Source of the DNA: Myxococcota bacterium
GTDB lineage: Bacteria > Myxococcota_A > UBA796
Direction: 5' to 3'
DNA length: 64,000 nt
NCBI GenBank assembly: GCA_029251165.1
Contig: JAQXDW010000047.1
Coordinates: 1-64,000, forward strand
Under the pieces are notes generated by a model. That model saw only the letters and a list, made by a program, of their open reading frames with translations, had not been told where the DNA came from and made no database searches. Positions 52,172-62,226 of the stretch are shown here, one piece after another (within the stretch, counting starts at the first letter, position 1; every line of letters begins with the position of its first letter). The translations under genes and the position numbers were made by a program.

Positions 52172-55100
52172 GTGAACGGAAAACAGGTTTTGTGGTTGAT
52201 GGGCTACTTGCTGAGTACGCAGGTCAACGCAGCTGACAACTCTCCAGTTGAGCCCGTCGTCCAGAATGGACTCCGAGAAGTGTACAAGATGCACGCCTGG
52301 TCGCAGCGGGAAGGGCTTCCCCAGTCCACGGTCACCGGCATCATTCCTGAAATCGACGGCACCTTGCTCATCTCCACCTTCGCCGGGCTCGCTCGCCTCG
52401 ACGGGCAGCAAATAGCCGAAGTCAAGGTCACTGGTGAGTTCTCTAGAGCATTCCAGATAACGCTCATGCGCCCCGTGGAGGACGCACCAGGTGAGACCTG
52501 GCTGGGAACGGTCGATCACGGTCTCTGGCTCTACAGCACCACCTTCTCACAGCCCGATCAGCCCACCGAGCTTCTCAAGGCCACCATCTGGGACATCGAC
52601 GAGAGGGACGACAACCTCCTCGTGTCTTCGACCGTAGGAGGCTTCCTACGAAACAAGGAGGGCGAGTGGTCACGCATCACGGACAAGATTCACCTGGGTC
52701 GACAGGCTGAAGACGGCACCCGCTGGTTCTGTGGGCTGGGTGACGGGGTATCCGTACAATATCCTGGCAAAGACATCGAACATATTACCATGCCAGAAGA
52801 TGAGGTGTGCCTGAGCGGCCTCCTGGATCCAGATGGAGAGTTCTGGTTCCTGGGCAGGAACAAACTGTTCCTCGTTAAAGCCGATCACTCAGTCATAGCA
52901 GTCCCAGGACTCTCACTGATTACCGGCTGGGGCCAGAGTCCGCTCCTGGACCATAACAAACACCTGTGGGTCGGTACGTCTGACAGCATCGTAGAGGTTG
53001 GCCACTGGCAAGAGATCAAGCGCGCCGTAAAGGCAGGACAGGTACCAGAGCTCCGCACTCATCCCGTGGGTGCGCCACGTGCCTGGTACAGCAGCCCGAC
53101 CGGCCCCCTCTGGATTGGAACCGTCGGAGAAGGACTCGTCCGTCTTGCCCCAATGGGATTTTCGGAGCTCAAGGGCCATCCAAGACGAGGCTCGCGAGGC
53201 TCCGGCCCCCTGCACGGAGACCAGAACTCAGTCTGGTACACCGTGGACTGTCGAGATCTCCAGGTCTGGAACGCTGACGGCTCGGGCGGGCCCGTCTCCC
53301 TTCCGTATCAGGGCTTCCAAAACAGCTTGTGCATTGACGCGCTCTGGGCGGGCGATGGACGTGCCTTCGCTGCTCGTGGTCAGGAGCTCCTCGCCGGAAC
53401 CGAAGCCGGCCTGGAGGTCGTGGCGACGTGCCCCGAGGAGCTCAGAGATGATCAGCTGATCAGCATCGAGGGGCGAGAGGACGGCGGCGCCTGGATCGGC
53501 ACGGAAGAAGGGAGCCTGCTCTCGTACGATGGCAGCTCGATGAGCCTCAGTGAGCTCCAGCCCCCGGACAGCACCGGCCAGATCTTGGACATGCTGGAGC
53601 GAAGCGACGGCTCGCTTATTCTCAGCCACAGCGAAGGTCTGTGTATCCAGCGAGAGCAGGAGTGGCAGTGTTGGTCAGAAGACGATGGTCTGGCACCAGG
53701 GGCCATACGTCACCTACTTGAGGATAAAGACGGTCGCATCTGGTACGCATCCTACGGCGGCGGACTGGGTTGGGTGGATGACGGCGACCATGGCCGAGTC
53801 CCCATCGGTGAAGAAGGAATTCCCGATCGCTTCCTCTCCACCATCATCGATGACGACCGGGGCAGCTTCTGGCTGCAGGGCAACTCAGGGGTCATTCGGG
53901 TAAGCAAGGACGAGCTGAGTCGAGTTGGGGACACTCCCATGGTGCCGATACGCACTGAGCTGGTGGAGGTCGGAGAGTCGAACGGCTTCCTTCGCCACAG
54001 CGCCGCACTCTTCAACAATACGCAGATCTGGATAGCCGGCATCGACGCCATCTCCGTCGTGAACACTGCGATCTTTCGCCGCGACGGTGCACTCCAGAGG
54101 CCCGTCCTGCGTAAGGCCATCGTGGGCGACCACATACTGGAGTTGGACGAGCCGTCCTCCATACCAGCGGATGCCTTTCGCCGACTGGAGGTACACTACA
54201 CTTCTCCGGACCTGGAAAATCTCGGAGCCTGGTTTGAGCATCGCCTCGTGCGCTCCGATGAAGACACTCCATGGATGGCAGCCAGAGAGACCCGCACGGC
54301 CGTCTATCCAAGGCTGATACCGGGGACCTACCGCTTCGAGGTTCGCGAGGTGGGCGCCGATGGACAGAAGGGTGAGATCGCACAGATCTTCTTCGAGGTG
54401 ACCCCGAAATGGTGGGAGCCCATGTGGGTGCTCCCCGCAGGAATCAGCATCCTCTTCATGGGGCTCGCCAGCCTCTTCAGCCTGCGCATTCGAGAGGTTG
54501 GACTCCGAGCACAGGTGCTCCAGGCAGAGGTCGAGCGCCGCATCGACGTCGAGCGGCTCCTCCAGGAACGAGAGGCTCGGTTCAGCGAGGTCTTTCACCA
54601 AGCCGTCAATGGATTTCTGCTCCACGACATCAAGGGCAACTGCCTCACCGTCAACCCCGCGGCATGCGCACTGTTCGGACTCGACGAGGCGGCCCTCCTG
54701 GCAACACCCAGGAACGAGCTGGGTCTGCCAGAGGCCCACACCCGACCAGACTCAGGCCCATTCCTCTGTACCCGCGCCAACGGAGAGCACTTCGCCGCCC
54801 GCATCGACGAGGCCCACTACGACGTCGGACAAGGCCCCCAGATCCTCACCTCCATCGTTGACCTGACCGCCCTGTTCGCATCCCAGGACAAAGAGCGGAC
54901 GCTGCGGAGACAGCTGGCGAGCGCCCAGCGCCTCGAGGCACTGGGCCGCCTCGCGGGCGGCATTGCACACGACATGAACAACGTCCTGGCGGTGATCTCC
55001 AGCAACGTTGATCTGCTCGATGAGATCGTCTCAGAGACTCTCGGATCAACACACATGGAGGCCACGCTCTGCGTGAGCGATGCACAAGAAGGAGTGGTGC

Positions 55101-56053
55101 GGGGATCGGCCATGATCCAGCAGCTCCTGAACTTCAGCCGCAAACAATCGGTCGAGCTGACCAGCGTAAGCCCAGATGATGTGATCCTCTCTCTGGAGCG
55201 CATGCTCTACCAGCTCATCCCAAGCGACCGCACCCTCCACATCGAGCGGAACCCAGGCGGTCAGGTTTGCATGAATCGGACACAGCTTGAGCAGGTCATC
55301 ATCAACCTTGTTCTCAACGCCTCGGATGCTGTGGGTCCGAGCGGCAACGTATGGCTGACGCTCTCGACACTCCCCGATGAGGACTGCATTCAGATCACGG
55401 TCGAGGATGACGGGCCAGGAATCGAGCAGGATGTCCTGGAGCACCTCTTCGAGCCCTTCTACACCACAAAAGAGGTGGGCAAGGGAACCGGTCTCGGCCT
55501 GTCCACCGTAAAGTCTGTGGTCGAGAGCGTGGGCGGGAGCCTGACCGTGAAGACCAGCGCTCTCGGATCAAACTTCCTCGTGACCCTGCCCATCGAGCGC
55601 GCCTCCCCGCAGGCAGCCATGACGCAGACAAAGACACTCCAGGGAGATGGAAGCCTCATTGTGCTCGTCGATGATGACAGCGGGGTGCTTCGCTCCGTCA
55701 AGCGGCTGCTGGTTCGGGGAGGATGGACCGTCGAAGACTTCAAGGATCCCCTGCTGGCCAAGCAGCGACTCACCCAGAACGATCAGGCACCAGCGCTGCT
55801 CATCACCGATGTCCTGATGCCCAGCCTCAACGGACGACAGCTGGCAAAGTTAGCCACCAAGCGACATCCGAGCCTCAAGGTGCTCTTCATCTCCGGCTAC
55901 ACCGGAGATGTGCTCGGCGACGGCTCAGCGGACGGTCATCAGATTCTGCAGAAGCCGTTCCCGCAGCAGAACCTGCTCAGTGTGGTGCATCACCTGATGG
56001 CCGAGCAGCCCTCGCTTGATGACGCTCAGCACGACGAGACTCCGCCGGTGTAG
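52172..56053 (+). CDS. Hybrid sensor histidine kinase with periplasmic two-component propeller
   Basis: This 1293-residue protein starts with GTG after GAGGA. A signal peptide (MNGKQVLWLMGYLLSTQVNA) precedes a periplasmic sensor of repeated Reg_prop blades (HAWSQREGLPQSTVTGIIPE, GGAWIGTEEGSLLSYDG) and a Y_Y_Y-type Ig domain. One transmembrane helix lies at about 755-777 (WVLPAGISILFMGLASLFSL). Inside the cell follow a PAS domain, HisKA with phospho-acceptor His933 (LAGGIAHDMNNVLAVI), an ATPase domain (NLVLNASDAVG, DDGPGIE, GKGTGLGLSTVKSV) and a C-terminal receiver with Asp1213 (LLITDVLMPSLNGRQ) and Lys in LQKPF. There is no DNA-binding output. Hybrid systems of this type often sense glycans. 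The ligand is unknown. Confidence 0.92.
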   Translation: MNGKQVLWLMGYLLSTQVNAADNSPVEPVVQNGLREVYKMHAWSQREGLPQSTVTGIIPEIDGTLLISTFAGLARLDGQQIAEVKVTGEFSRAFQITLMRPVEDAPGETWLGTVDHGLWLYSTTFSQPDQPTELLKATIWDIDERDDNLLVSSTVGGFLRNKEGEWSRITDKIHLGRQAEDGTRWFCGLGDGVSVQYPGKDIEHITMPEDEVCLSGLLDPDGEFWFLGRNKLFLVKADHSVIAVPGLSLITGWGQSPLLDHNKHLWVGTSDSIVEVGHWQEIKRAVKAGQVPELRTHPVGAPRAWYSSPTGPLWIGTVGEGLVRLAPMGFSELKGHPRRGSRGSGPLHGDQNSVWYTVDCRDLQVWNADGSGGPVSLPYQGFQNSLCIDALWAGDGRAFAARGQELLAGTEAGLEVVATCPEELRDDQLISIEGREDGGAWIGTEEGSLLSYDGSSMSLSELQPPDSTGQILDMLERSDGSLILSHSEGLCIQREQEWQCWSEDDGLAPGAIRHLLEDKDGRIWYASYGGGLGWVDDGDHGRVPIGEEGIPDRFLSTIIDDDRGSFWLQGNSGVIRVSKDELSRVGDTPMVPIRTELVEVGESNGFLRHSAALFNNTQIWIAGIDAISVVNTAIFRRDGALQRPVLRKAIVGDHILELDEPSSIPADAFRRLEVHYTSPDLENLGAWFEHRLVRSDEDTPWMAARETRTAVYPRLIPGTYRFEVREVGADGQKGEIAQIFFEVTPKWWEPMWVLPAGISILFMGLASLFSLRIREVGLRAQVLQAEVERRIDVERLLQEREARFSEVFHQAVNGFLLHDIKGNCLTVNPAACALFGLDEAALLATPRNELGLPEAHTRPDSGPFLCTRANGEHFAARIDEAHYDVGQGPQILTSIVDLTALFASQDKERTLRRQLASAQRLEALGRLAGGIAHDMNNVLAVISSNVDLLDEIVSETLGSTHMEATLCVSDAQEGVVRGSAMIQQLLNFSRKQSVELTSVSPDDVILSLERMLYQLIPSDRTLHIERNPGGQVCMNRTQLEQVIINLVLNASDAVGPSGNVWLTLSTLPDEDCIQITVEDDGPGIEQDVLEHLFEPFYTTKEVGKGTGLGLSTVKSVVESVGGSLTVKTSALGSNFLVTLPIERASPQAAMTQTKTLQGDGSLIVLVDDDSGVLRSVKRLLVRGGWTVEDFKDPLLAKQRLTQNDQAPALLITDVLMPSLNGRQLAKLATKRHPSLKVLFISGYTGDVLGDGSADGHQILQKPFPQQNLLSVVHHLMAEQPSLDDAQHDETPPV

Positions 56054-56320
56054 TCCGCGAGCCGCGATGCAGACCATCGAGAAGACCCATGACGCCACGA
56101 GCCATCGCGGTCAGCGACTCGAGCGGAGACATGCGCATCTGGGCAGAAGCCAACGCCGGGCATCTGAAGCCAACCTGCGCCAGCCAGGGACGTGCCGGTC
56201 ACCTGCAGCAGGGTCCGCACTCCGCCCACAGGGTCGCTCCAGGGTGTGCCTGCGCCTCGGAAGCTGGTGCGGGGATGGGCAGCGAGGCTGCGGTATGCCA
56301 GCAGCCGCGCTGAGCTCGCC
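56054..56320. other. Short region between kinase and MopE lipoprotein
   Basis: The frame beginning at 56089 reads TPRAIAVSDSSGDMRIWAEA and could be a leftover of a longer protein, but it soon loses character and other frames take over. I cannot name it. Confidence 0.2.
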
Positions 56321-57628
56321 TCACTCACACTCATCGACAATGTACGAGAGGCTGTTGACCGTCAGACCGATGCGCTCCGAGGCCAAGCCATCGGCGATGT
56401 CCACCTCAAAGAGCGCATCAGTGGTTGCCACAAAGAACATCCCAGATGGGGGGTCAAACGCAATCCCAGCCGCAAGCCAGGACACTGTGGGGTCCAGGCT
56501 GACCGCCGTCGTCGCGGCACCCGTCGCGGCATCAACGGAGAACAGCACGCCCTTGTTGTCGTCGGGATTGATGTGCATGCCGACGAGGGTGTCCCGGCTG
56601 CAGTCATAGGTCAGGGCACAATTGTTGATCTCCATGCCAAGCGAGCCAATCTCAGTGCCGCTTCCATCTGCGGTGTCAAAGACAACCAGCGTGTTGGTCT
56701 CGCTGTTGAGCCCGTACAGCTCACCGCCCGGCCCAAAAGTCAGCCCACAGGTAGAATTGATGCCGCTCTCGCCCACCTCCGTCAGCTCCCCATCGCAGAC
56801 ATCCAGCCTCAGCAGGCGGTCGTACGTGCCGTCATAGGCATAGGCGATGCCGCCGTTTCCATCGAGACTGCCAGCAAAAGCAGGGGTGTTGCCCACGTCA
56901 TCGATGGTGGCAGAGTCCAGCTTCTCCAGCTCGGTGTAGCTGCCCGTGTCGGGCTCCAGCTCATAGAGGACGCCCTTGTACAGAGACCCCAGCCAGGCGT
57001 TCTCCGTGACAGCCTCGTCGATGTCACCATCGCAGTCGTTGTCTGCACCATCGCAGGCATCGACCGCTCCGGGGTATGTCTCTGGAGCATCGTCGTCGCA
57101 GTCTGTGCTGTCGGTGACGTAGCCCTTCCCGGCGCTGCACGACTCGACCGTGCGGGCCGGATCCCCAAAGCCATCGCCGTCTCCATCGACGTACCAGGCC
57201 TCGCTGAGGTCTTCATCAATGGCACCGTCGCAGTCGTTGTCTACGCCATCACACTGCTCATTGGTGCCTGGGTAGATCTCGCCGTCCGCATCATCACAGT
57301 CGTTCCCGATGGGAACATAGCCAGAGGGGGCCTCGCAGAACTCAGCGGTGTTGCCCTCGTCGCCAAAGCCATCGCCATCGGTGTCAGCATAGAAGGTGTG
57401 GAGCAGCCCCTCGTCGGTGTCCCCGTCGCAGTCATTGTCGATGCCATCGCACTGCTCGGTCGCGCCCGGGTGAATCACCGAGGTGCTGTCGTCGCAGTCT
57501 TCTGCGGCGCTGTAGCCATCCCCGTCCGCATCCACAACCGACGACGGGAGCGCGTCCCCGTCCTGCTGGGGGCTGGTAAATTTCTCAAGCTGACAGCCCA
57601 TCAACAACAGTGCAGACAACGTACGCAA
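56321..57628 (-). CDS. MopE-repeat lipoprotein with beta-propeller-like C-terminus
   Basis: This 435-residue protein has the lipoprotein signal MRTLSALLLMGC (Cys 12). Residues ~30-200 are three MopE-type units (DCDDSTSVIHPGATEQCDG, DNDCDGDTDEG, ADTDGDGFGDEGNT and so on). From about 205 a propeller-like region starts: LGSLYKGVLYELEPDTGSYT, IAYAYDGTYDRLLRLD, LTFGPGGELYGLNSETN, VLFSVDAATGAATT, FFVATTDALFEVD. It is probably a calcium-binding surface lipoprotein. It is convergent with the sensor kinase. Confidence 0.82.
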   Translation of the reverse strand: MRTLSALLLMGCQLEKFTSPQQDGDALPSSVVDADGDGYSAAEDCDDSTSVIHPGATEQCDGIDNDCDGDTDEGLLHTFYADTDGDGFGDEGNTAEFCEAPSGYVPIGNDCDDADGEIYPGTNEQCDGVDNDCDGAIDEDLSEAWYVDGDGDGFGDPARTVESCSAGKGYVTDSTDCDDDAPETYPGAVDACDGADNDCDGDIDEAVTENAWLGSLYKGVLYELEPDTGSYTELEKLDSATIDDVGNTPAFAGSLDGNGGIAYAYDGTYDRLLRLDVCDGELTEVGESGINSTCGLTFGPGGELYGLNSETNTLVVFDTADGSGTEIGSLGMEINNCALTYDCSRDTLVGMHINPDDNKGVLFSVDAATGAATTAVSLDPTVSWLAAGIAFDPPSGMFFVATTDALFEVDIADGLASERIGLTVNSLSYIVDECE

Positions 57629-58682
57629 GATCCACCTCCGAGGGAGGTCACTATAGGTCTCTCTTCGGTGGCCGACTTCACGAAATCGACTTGAACACTA
57701 CATCCGAAGATATGGGCTCATCCACGAGCACACAGCCCTCACCCATGGTGTGCGCCTGTGGGATCACGGACCATCGCGGGGCGGAGTAGACCGCCGCTGC
57801 TGTCGGCGGGCCAGCCCGAAGAATCCGACCAGCAGCCCACCGAGTCCCCTGTGGTGACCGTCGTGCGCGCACAGCTCAACGAGGTGGCCGCATCATCAGC
57901 GCCGTTGCCGTCCGGGTTGATGGTGTCGCCCTCAGGAGGGTTGCTGAAGGGCTGGATGGTTCCGTCGCAGTCGAGGCCAGCAGGCTGCTCGCCTGCATCG
58001 AGGGTGAGGGCTGTCTGCGCAGCCGAACTGATCGCCGTCTTTATCGAGAAACCAGGCGGTGACGCCGGGCACATCTGGTTCTGAGTCGTCACAATCAAGC
58101 GCGTTGTCGACGAAGAGCAGCGGCAGCACACACGATGTATCCGCGCAGCCGGATCACCGAGCCCATCGCTGCCATCGTCGGTCGGCCAGAGCGACCGGAT
58201 CGTTGTGGACGATCTCAGCGGCAAAGACCAAGCCCCTGCACCAGCGCTGAAATCGTCGACACCTGAAGTGTTCACGACACGCCCCCCATAGACAACCTTA
58301 AAATAAACAAATAAAAGCACACCCAACAGCAGCTCCGGCCCGAATTGGCCTCCCGAGATGTACACAACCAGCACGCCGCGCTCCAGAGCGAGAGGCGCCG
58401 ACAGACCATTGACTACGCAGCAAGGACGTTCGGTTCAGCGAGCACTCGCATGCCGTCTATGGAGTATAGACAGAGACCGGACCTCAGCCCAGCAAGCGGT
58501 AGTAAGGTCTTACAATTTCACCCGACAGTATTAGAGATAATGGTTCTTGAAAGTAAACATTTACTCACATGCTCAGCCCCTGTCAGAAACCACAAGCGCA
58601 GCACGATTAATGGCCCTTGTTCTCGTGAGTTGAGATCGATGATATACCGAAATACGACCCATATACCAAGCAAGGAGCCACT
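57629..58682 (-). pseudogene. Decayed MopE-repeat gene and AT-rich flank
   Basis: On the minus strand between about 58300 and 57760, fragments of a MopE-type protein appear in different frames: DGSDGLGDPAAR, VDNALDCDDSEPDVPGVTAW with FLDKDGDQFGCAD, then ALTLDAGEQPAGLDCDG with GDTINPDGNGADDA. At the end GLGGLLVGFFGLARRQQRR resembles a MYXO-CTERM helix and Arg tail. The frames never join, so the gene is decayed by several indels. The remaining ~380 bases up to 58682 are AT-rich and contain the promoter side of the next gene. Confidence 0.55.
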
Positions 58683-59261
58683 ATGTATAAGGCACTATTC
58701 GTATCCCTAATAGCAGGATGCGTCATTGGAGAACGCAAGCCTGATGGTGCCGACTGGAATCCCTTGCAAGGACAGGGCTCGACGGGCGTCTCCACCAACC
58801 CCGAAGACGCTGGTGCTTCCAGCGGCAGCTCTGGCGGCTCCGACGGCTCCGGCGGCAGCTCCGGCGGCGGAGGCTCGACCACACCTTCAGGCTCTGGCGG
58901 AGAGACCACCGCAGAGGTTGCGCTGCCCATGACTGAAGACGCCTACACCGTAATGGCGACATACGGCGTCAACGACACCGAGGTCGTCTTGGAGTGTGAC
59001 GCTGACACAGACCTGCTGGTCCGAACCGGAGTCCTCAAGACCGGTGCCATTCGCTACAGCATCAGCGGACAGCAGTATGACGGGAGCATGGTCGGGCCGA
59101 TCTCCCTGGGCTTCAGTGGCGATGCCTTGATCATGGAGCCACACAGCGAGGCGATGTTCGGTATCAGCGTCCGCGAGTACTACACATCGGTTGGATACAG
59201 CAACGTGAGTGAGGTCTCGCCAGCCACGTGGGTCGGGCTCTGCCAGCCCCTTGGAGAGTAG
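58683..59261 (+). CDS. Lipoprotein with Gly/Ser linker
   Basis: This 192-residue protein has the signal MYKALFVSLIAGC (Cys 13), preceded by AAGGAG. A long linker of Gly and Ser (SSGSSGGSDGSGGSSGGGG) separates the anchor from a C-terminal beta domain of about 110 residues (VALPMTEDAYTVMATYGVND, TEVVLECDADTDLLV, SMVGPISLGFSGDALIM). It ends 3 bp before the beta-barrel gene, so the two are one operon and may function together. No family recognised. Confidence 0.65.
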   Translation: MYKALFVSLIAGCVIGERKPDGADWNPLQGQGSTGVSTNPEDAGASSGSSGGSDGSGGSSGGGGSTTPSGSGGETTAEVALPMTEDAYTVMATYGVNDTEVVLECDADTDLLVRTGVLKTGAIRYSISGQQYDGSMVGPISLGFSGDALIMEPHSEAMFGISVREYYTSVGYSNVSEVSPATWVGLCQPLGE

Positions 59262-59264
59262 AAC

Positions 59265-60461
59265 ATGACTGTCTTTATGTGGCTTGTGTCCGTCTGCCGT
59301 GCCGATCCCATTTCCGAGGCAGCGCAGTCGTTTCAGGTGCCGACGTTCTCCTCCAAGCAGCTCTCCCTGGTCGGAGAGGACCTCCTCTCGATGGTTGGAA
59401 CACAAGAAGGCCTGGAGACCCTGGAGGGACAGCTGTCTCTGGTCTACAACCTCTCGGAGCAGACCCCACAGCGCACCCGCAGCATCGGCAACGCCTTCAC
59501 CCTCTACTACTCCAACGAGGGCAATTACGCGCTCTCTGCGGCGGCAGAGGAGAGCTTTGCCATCACCAACTTTCGGTACTTCGATGACCCTCAGGGGCTC
59601 TACCAGAGCTCACGGGGTGCGTTTGGCATCGGGCGGGCGGCAGAGTTTCCGCTCGTCAGCGATGCCGTGGGCGGCGTCGGGGTCGGATACGGTCGGATCC
59701 TGGATGTGCGCACGCTGGTCCAGGCCCAGGAGATGTTCAAGATCCTGGACCGCGAGGCCTCTGCTGAGGACCTCCAGAAGGTCGCCGAGCTGATCGGACG
59801 GCGTAATGAGTACTTTCAGAACTACCAGTACGACGCCGACATCCACTTCTACGAGGACATCGCCGAGGCACTCGGCGGCACCACGACCTCAGAGACCTAC
59901 CAGATCCAGCAGGTCCTCGACAGCCCCCTGTACAACATCGGCAGCCGCTATGTTGGCTGGCAGGCGGGTGCTGACCTCGACATCGCCATCGGCGATCTCG
60001 CCGGCAGCGAAGACCCCGAAGAGCAGGACGGCATCACCGCACGGATCGGCTTCGGGGGAGCGAAGGCGTTCATGCTCGGCGACTCCAGTATCCTCATTCC
60101 GGTCTCCATCAGCTGCCTGATTGTCGACAACGCCGTCCAGAACCTCACCGATCCCCTGCCCGGGGCCCTGTGCTTCGATCCCGGCCTGTCGATCACCCTG
60201 GACCTGGCCTCCTCGATGAGCATTGACCACAGCAGCAGCTGGAACAGCTCGTTCTCTGCAGGCACCTCACAGACCTACAACATCTTCCCCAATACCAGCG
60301 TCCAGGCGCTGAAGCTGTTTGCTGGTGTTCAGTCCAATGCCGCGCTCGGCTCCAAGCTGGTCTGGAACAACGGCTTCCAGATCGAGTCGGCAGTGGTCGC
60401 AGATGAAGAGAGCACCCTGGACTGGGAGTTGAGCTCGACGCTGACGTACTACATCTTCTGA
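59265..60461 (+). CDS. Probable outer-membrane beta-barrel protein
   Basis: This 398-residue protein has a short signal-like start (MTVFMWLVSVCRA). A helical/loop section follows (about 60-200). Then comes a series of amphipathic strands ending in LDWELSSTLTYYIF; a terminal Phe after aromatic residues is the usual outer-membrane insertion signal. The segments ADLDIAIGDLAGSEDPEEQD and LSITLDLASSMSIDHSSSWN alternate as in porin-like barrels. GGAGAG from the end of the upstream gene serves as ribosome-binding site. Role unknown. Confidence 0.6.
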   Translation: MTVFMWLVSVCRADPISEAAQSFQVPTFSSKQLSLVGEDLLSMVGTQEGLETLEGQLSLVYNLSEQTPQRTRSIGNAFTLYYSNEGNYALSAAAEESFAITNFRYFDDPQGLYQSSRGAFGIGRAAEFPLVSDAVGGVGVGYGRILDVRTLVQAQEMFKILDREASAEDLQKVAELIGRRNEYFQNYQYDADIHFYEDIAEALGGTTTSETYQIQQVLDSPLYNIGSRYVGWQAGADLDIAIGDLAGSEDPEEQDGITARIGFGGAKAFMLGDSSILIPVSISCLIVDNAVQNLTDPLPGALCFDPGLSITLDLASSMSIDHSSSWNSSFSAGTSQTYNIFPNTSVQALKLFAGVQSNAALGSKLVWNNGFQIESAVVADEESTLDWELSSTLTYYIF

Positions 60462-60481
60462 GCCGGCTTCACGGAGCCGGC
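60462..60481. terminator. Inverted repeat at convergent gene ends
   Basis: GCCGGC TTCACGGA GCCGGC forms a 6-7 bp GC-rich hairpin directly after the beta-barrel stop, covering the stop codon of the convergent catalase-like gene. It may act in both directions. No T-run is visible, so confidence is low. Confidence 0.35.
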
Positions 60482-61719
60482 GGGGCCGTGTCCTCGATGG
60501 CTTCCGGCCCTTCCTCGGGCTCAGCTGCGGGATCGGCCTCGGGCTCCGCTGCGGGTTCGACCGGGGCTTGCGGCTCGAGGCCACCGTCTCGATGTGCCCG
60601 GCTGGCTTCATAGACAAACCGGCGGGCTCGGTTGATGTGCCCCATGGGCTGATGGGCTGAGATGCTATGCCATGGATTGAACGACAGCGCATCGCAGAAC
60701 CCATCTTGCTCTGCAGAGGTGAAGTCCTGTGCCGGGAGGCGAATCTCCGCGACGGGCAGCTCGGGCGAGACCGAGGGGTCCCAGACCCGAGCGGCATCCT
60801 CGATGGGCGTTCGCTTCGCATCGACCTGGAGCTGCACAAAGAAGGTGAAGCAGAGCTCTTCCTGGGCCGCATCCTGTAGGTCAGTGCGCAGGTAGTCTGG
60901 ATCCTTGCGCGAGGGCGTCCGCTCAGAGGCTTCACACGCACGCGAGGTGAACTTCACGGCCTGGTGCGCACCAAGGTGGTAAGCCCCACCGCTCCAGTAC
61001 TGAATCGCCAGCATGGAGTCGACGGCATTGGTCTTGGTCACAGCGGGCAGGACAGTCCGAGGCCGGGTCAAGGCATAGCCAATGGTCTGCGGCTTGCCTC
61101 GGGAGTTGGTGTGCGCAAAGCGCATAAACTCCTCGGCATTTCGCCCCACAGGAGCCGGACTGTTTGTCATCAAGAAGTCCTGAGTAGCAGCCTCATCCGC
61201 GATGAGCTTCTCACCAGGCACCCCCATGAGCTTGACGGCCATGCCGCGTGCATCCAGCGTGCGGTCCGCCTGCTTCCACCCAACGCCGTTGGAGAAGCGA
61301 ACCCACACGGGCCAGCCTTCGTGCGCATCTGCAAAGACCCCAAAGCGTGTTCGCGGATCCCGATCCGGAAGAAGCGTCATGGTGCCCTGTAGACAGCCAT
61401 GGCCCTTCCCATGAAAGCCCCGCTGAACGGGCTGGTCCTGAGATGCCGACTGGTGGTCCTGGATCGCCTGAATCTGTTGTGCGAACGACTTAAATCCTGC
61501 GGCCTCGTCTACCTCAGAGCCCAGATAATACTCTGTGTTCATCGACTCGGCGCGGGGTCTCGGGGCGTCATAAGGAGACAAGGGGGCATCCTCGGGCGCA
61601 ACGGACTGAACGGCCGAGGGGGCCGGGACAACATGAACCCTCACGCAGCCAAGAGCACCGAGACCGGAGAGCCCAAGACTCAAGAGCGGACCCAGTATAC
61701 GGGGAAGAACGGACATCAA
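60469..61719 (-). CDS. Catalase-family (y4iL-like) haem protein, lipoprotein
   Basis: This 416-residue protein has a lipobox-like LGALGC (Cys 25). The core has the catalase fold: RGFHGKGHGCLQGTMTLLP with the distal His, FGVFADAHEGWPVWVRFSNG, ARGMAVKLMGVPGEKL, then SFNPWHSISAHQPMGHINRA and RRFVYEASRAHRD with the probable haem-ligand Tyr. The Arg/Asn of the classical catalase active site are only partly recognisable. It would act in the periplasm, perhaps as a peroxidase-like or catalase-related enzyme. It ends in an acidic Pro/Ala/Glu tail (PAAEPEADPAAEPEEGPEA). Confidence 0.8.
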   Translation of the reverse strand: MMSVLPRILGPLLSLGLSGLGALGCVRVHVVPAPSAVQSVAPEDAPLSPYDAPRPRAESMNTEYYLGSEVDEAAGFKSFAQQIQAIQDHQSASQDQPVQRGFHGKGHGCLQGTMTLLPDRDPRTRFGVFADAHEGWPVWVRFSNGVGWKQADRTLDARGMAVKLMGVPGEKLIADEAATQDFLMTNSPAPVGRNAEEFMRFAHTNSRGKPQTIGYALTRPRTVLPAVTKTNAVDSMLAIQYWSGGAYHLGAHQAVKFTSRACEASERTPSRKDPDYLRTDLQDAAQEELCFTFFVQLQVDAKRTPIEDAARVWDPSVSPELPVAEIRLPAQDFTSAEQDGFCDALSFNPWHSISAHQPMGHINRARRFVYEASRAHRDGGLEPQAPVEPAAEPEADPAAEPEEGPEAIEDTAPPAP

Positions 61720-62226
61720 GTAGAGCTCTGTATGAGGTGGATACTTGATGTGTATACAAACAAACGCACCCCTGCGTCATCAGCCATGACCGACACACAC
61801 CGCCTCCCCTACACCAAGACTCTCGGATAGAGGCGCACGATGCGACAGCAGCGACAGCAGCGACAGCGTGGAGGCTTCGTCAGCCGTAGAGCGCACCAAG
61901 AGTCGAGTGAGGGCGCTCTCGACGAGCGAAGCGAGGGTCCAAGAGTTACGATTCGAAACGTTTAACGTTTTGTATTGAAGACTCCAGTGCGTACAGAGCT
62001 GACGCAGCTTCGCGGTGTGATGCGCTCACCCGCGCAGCGTCTTGGAGTCAGGAGGGGAAGCGGAGCGGTCACTCACCAATGGAGAAGAGCAGCGACCACA
62101 ACAAGGTGAGCAGACCTGGGCCCTCAGGTCGTGGCTTTACCCTTTAGGAGGGGCATCGTCAGCAACCGCGACTCACACGCGCCGCTCGGCTCCCTGCTCG
62201 GTCAGTCATCAGGCTACAGTGCGGCC
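61720..62226. other. Intergenic region with short repeats
   Basis: About 500 bases between divergent genes. It includes three copies of GCGACAGCR (61842-61868) and a short AT-rich stretch with a doubled AACGTTT (about 61955-61970). No gene or RNA is supportable here. The frame starting at 62131 adds nothing plausible to the following lipoprotein. Confidence 0.45.
61842..61868. repeat. 9-bp tandem repeat, 3 copies, non-coding
   Basis: GCGACAGCA GCGACAGCA GCGACAGCG lies between divergent genes. No role is evident. Confidence 0.6.

Noticed and set aside
62131-62226. Earlier start for the GH5 lipoprotein
   Set aside because: The additional 32 residues would bury the lipoprotein signal; the ATG at 62227 starts directly at it.
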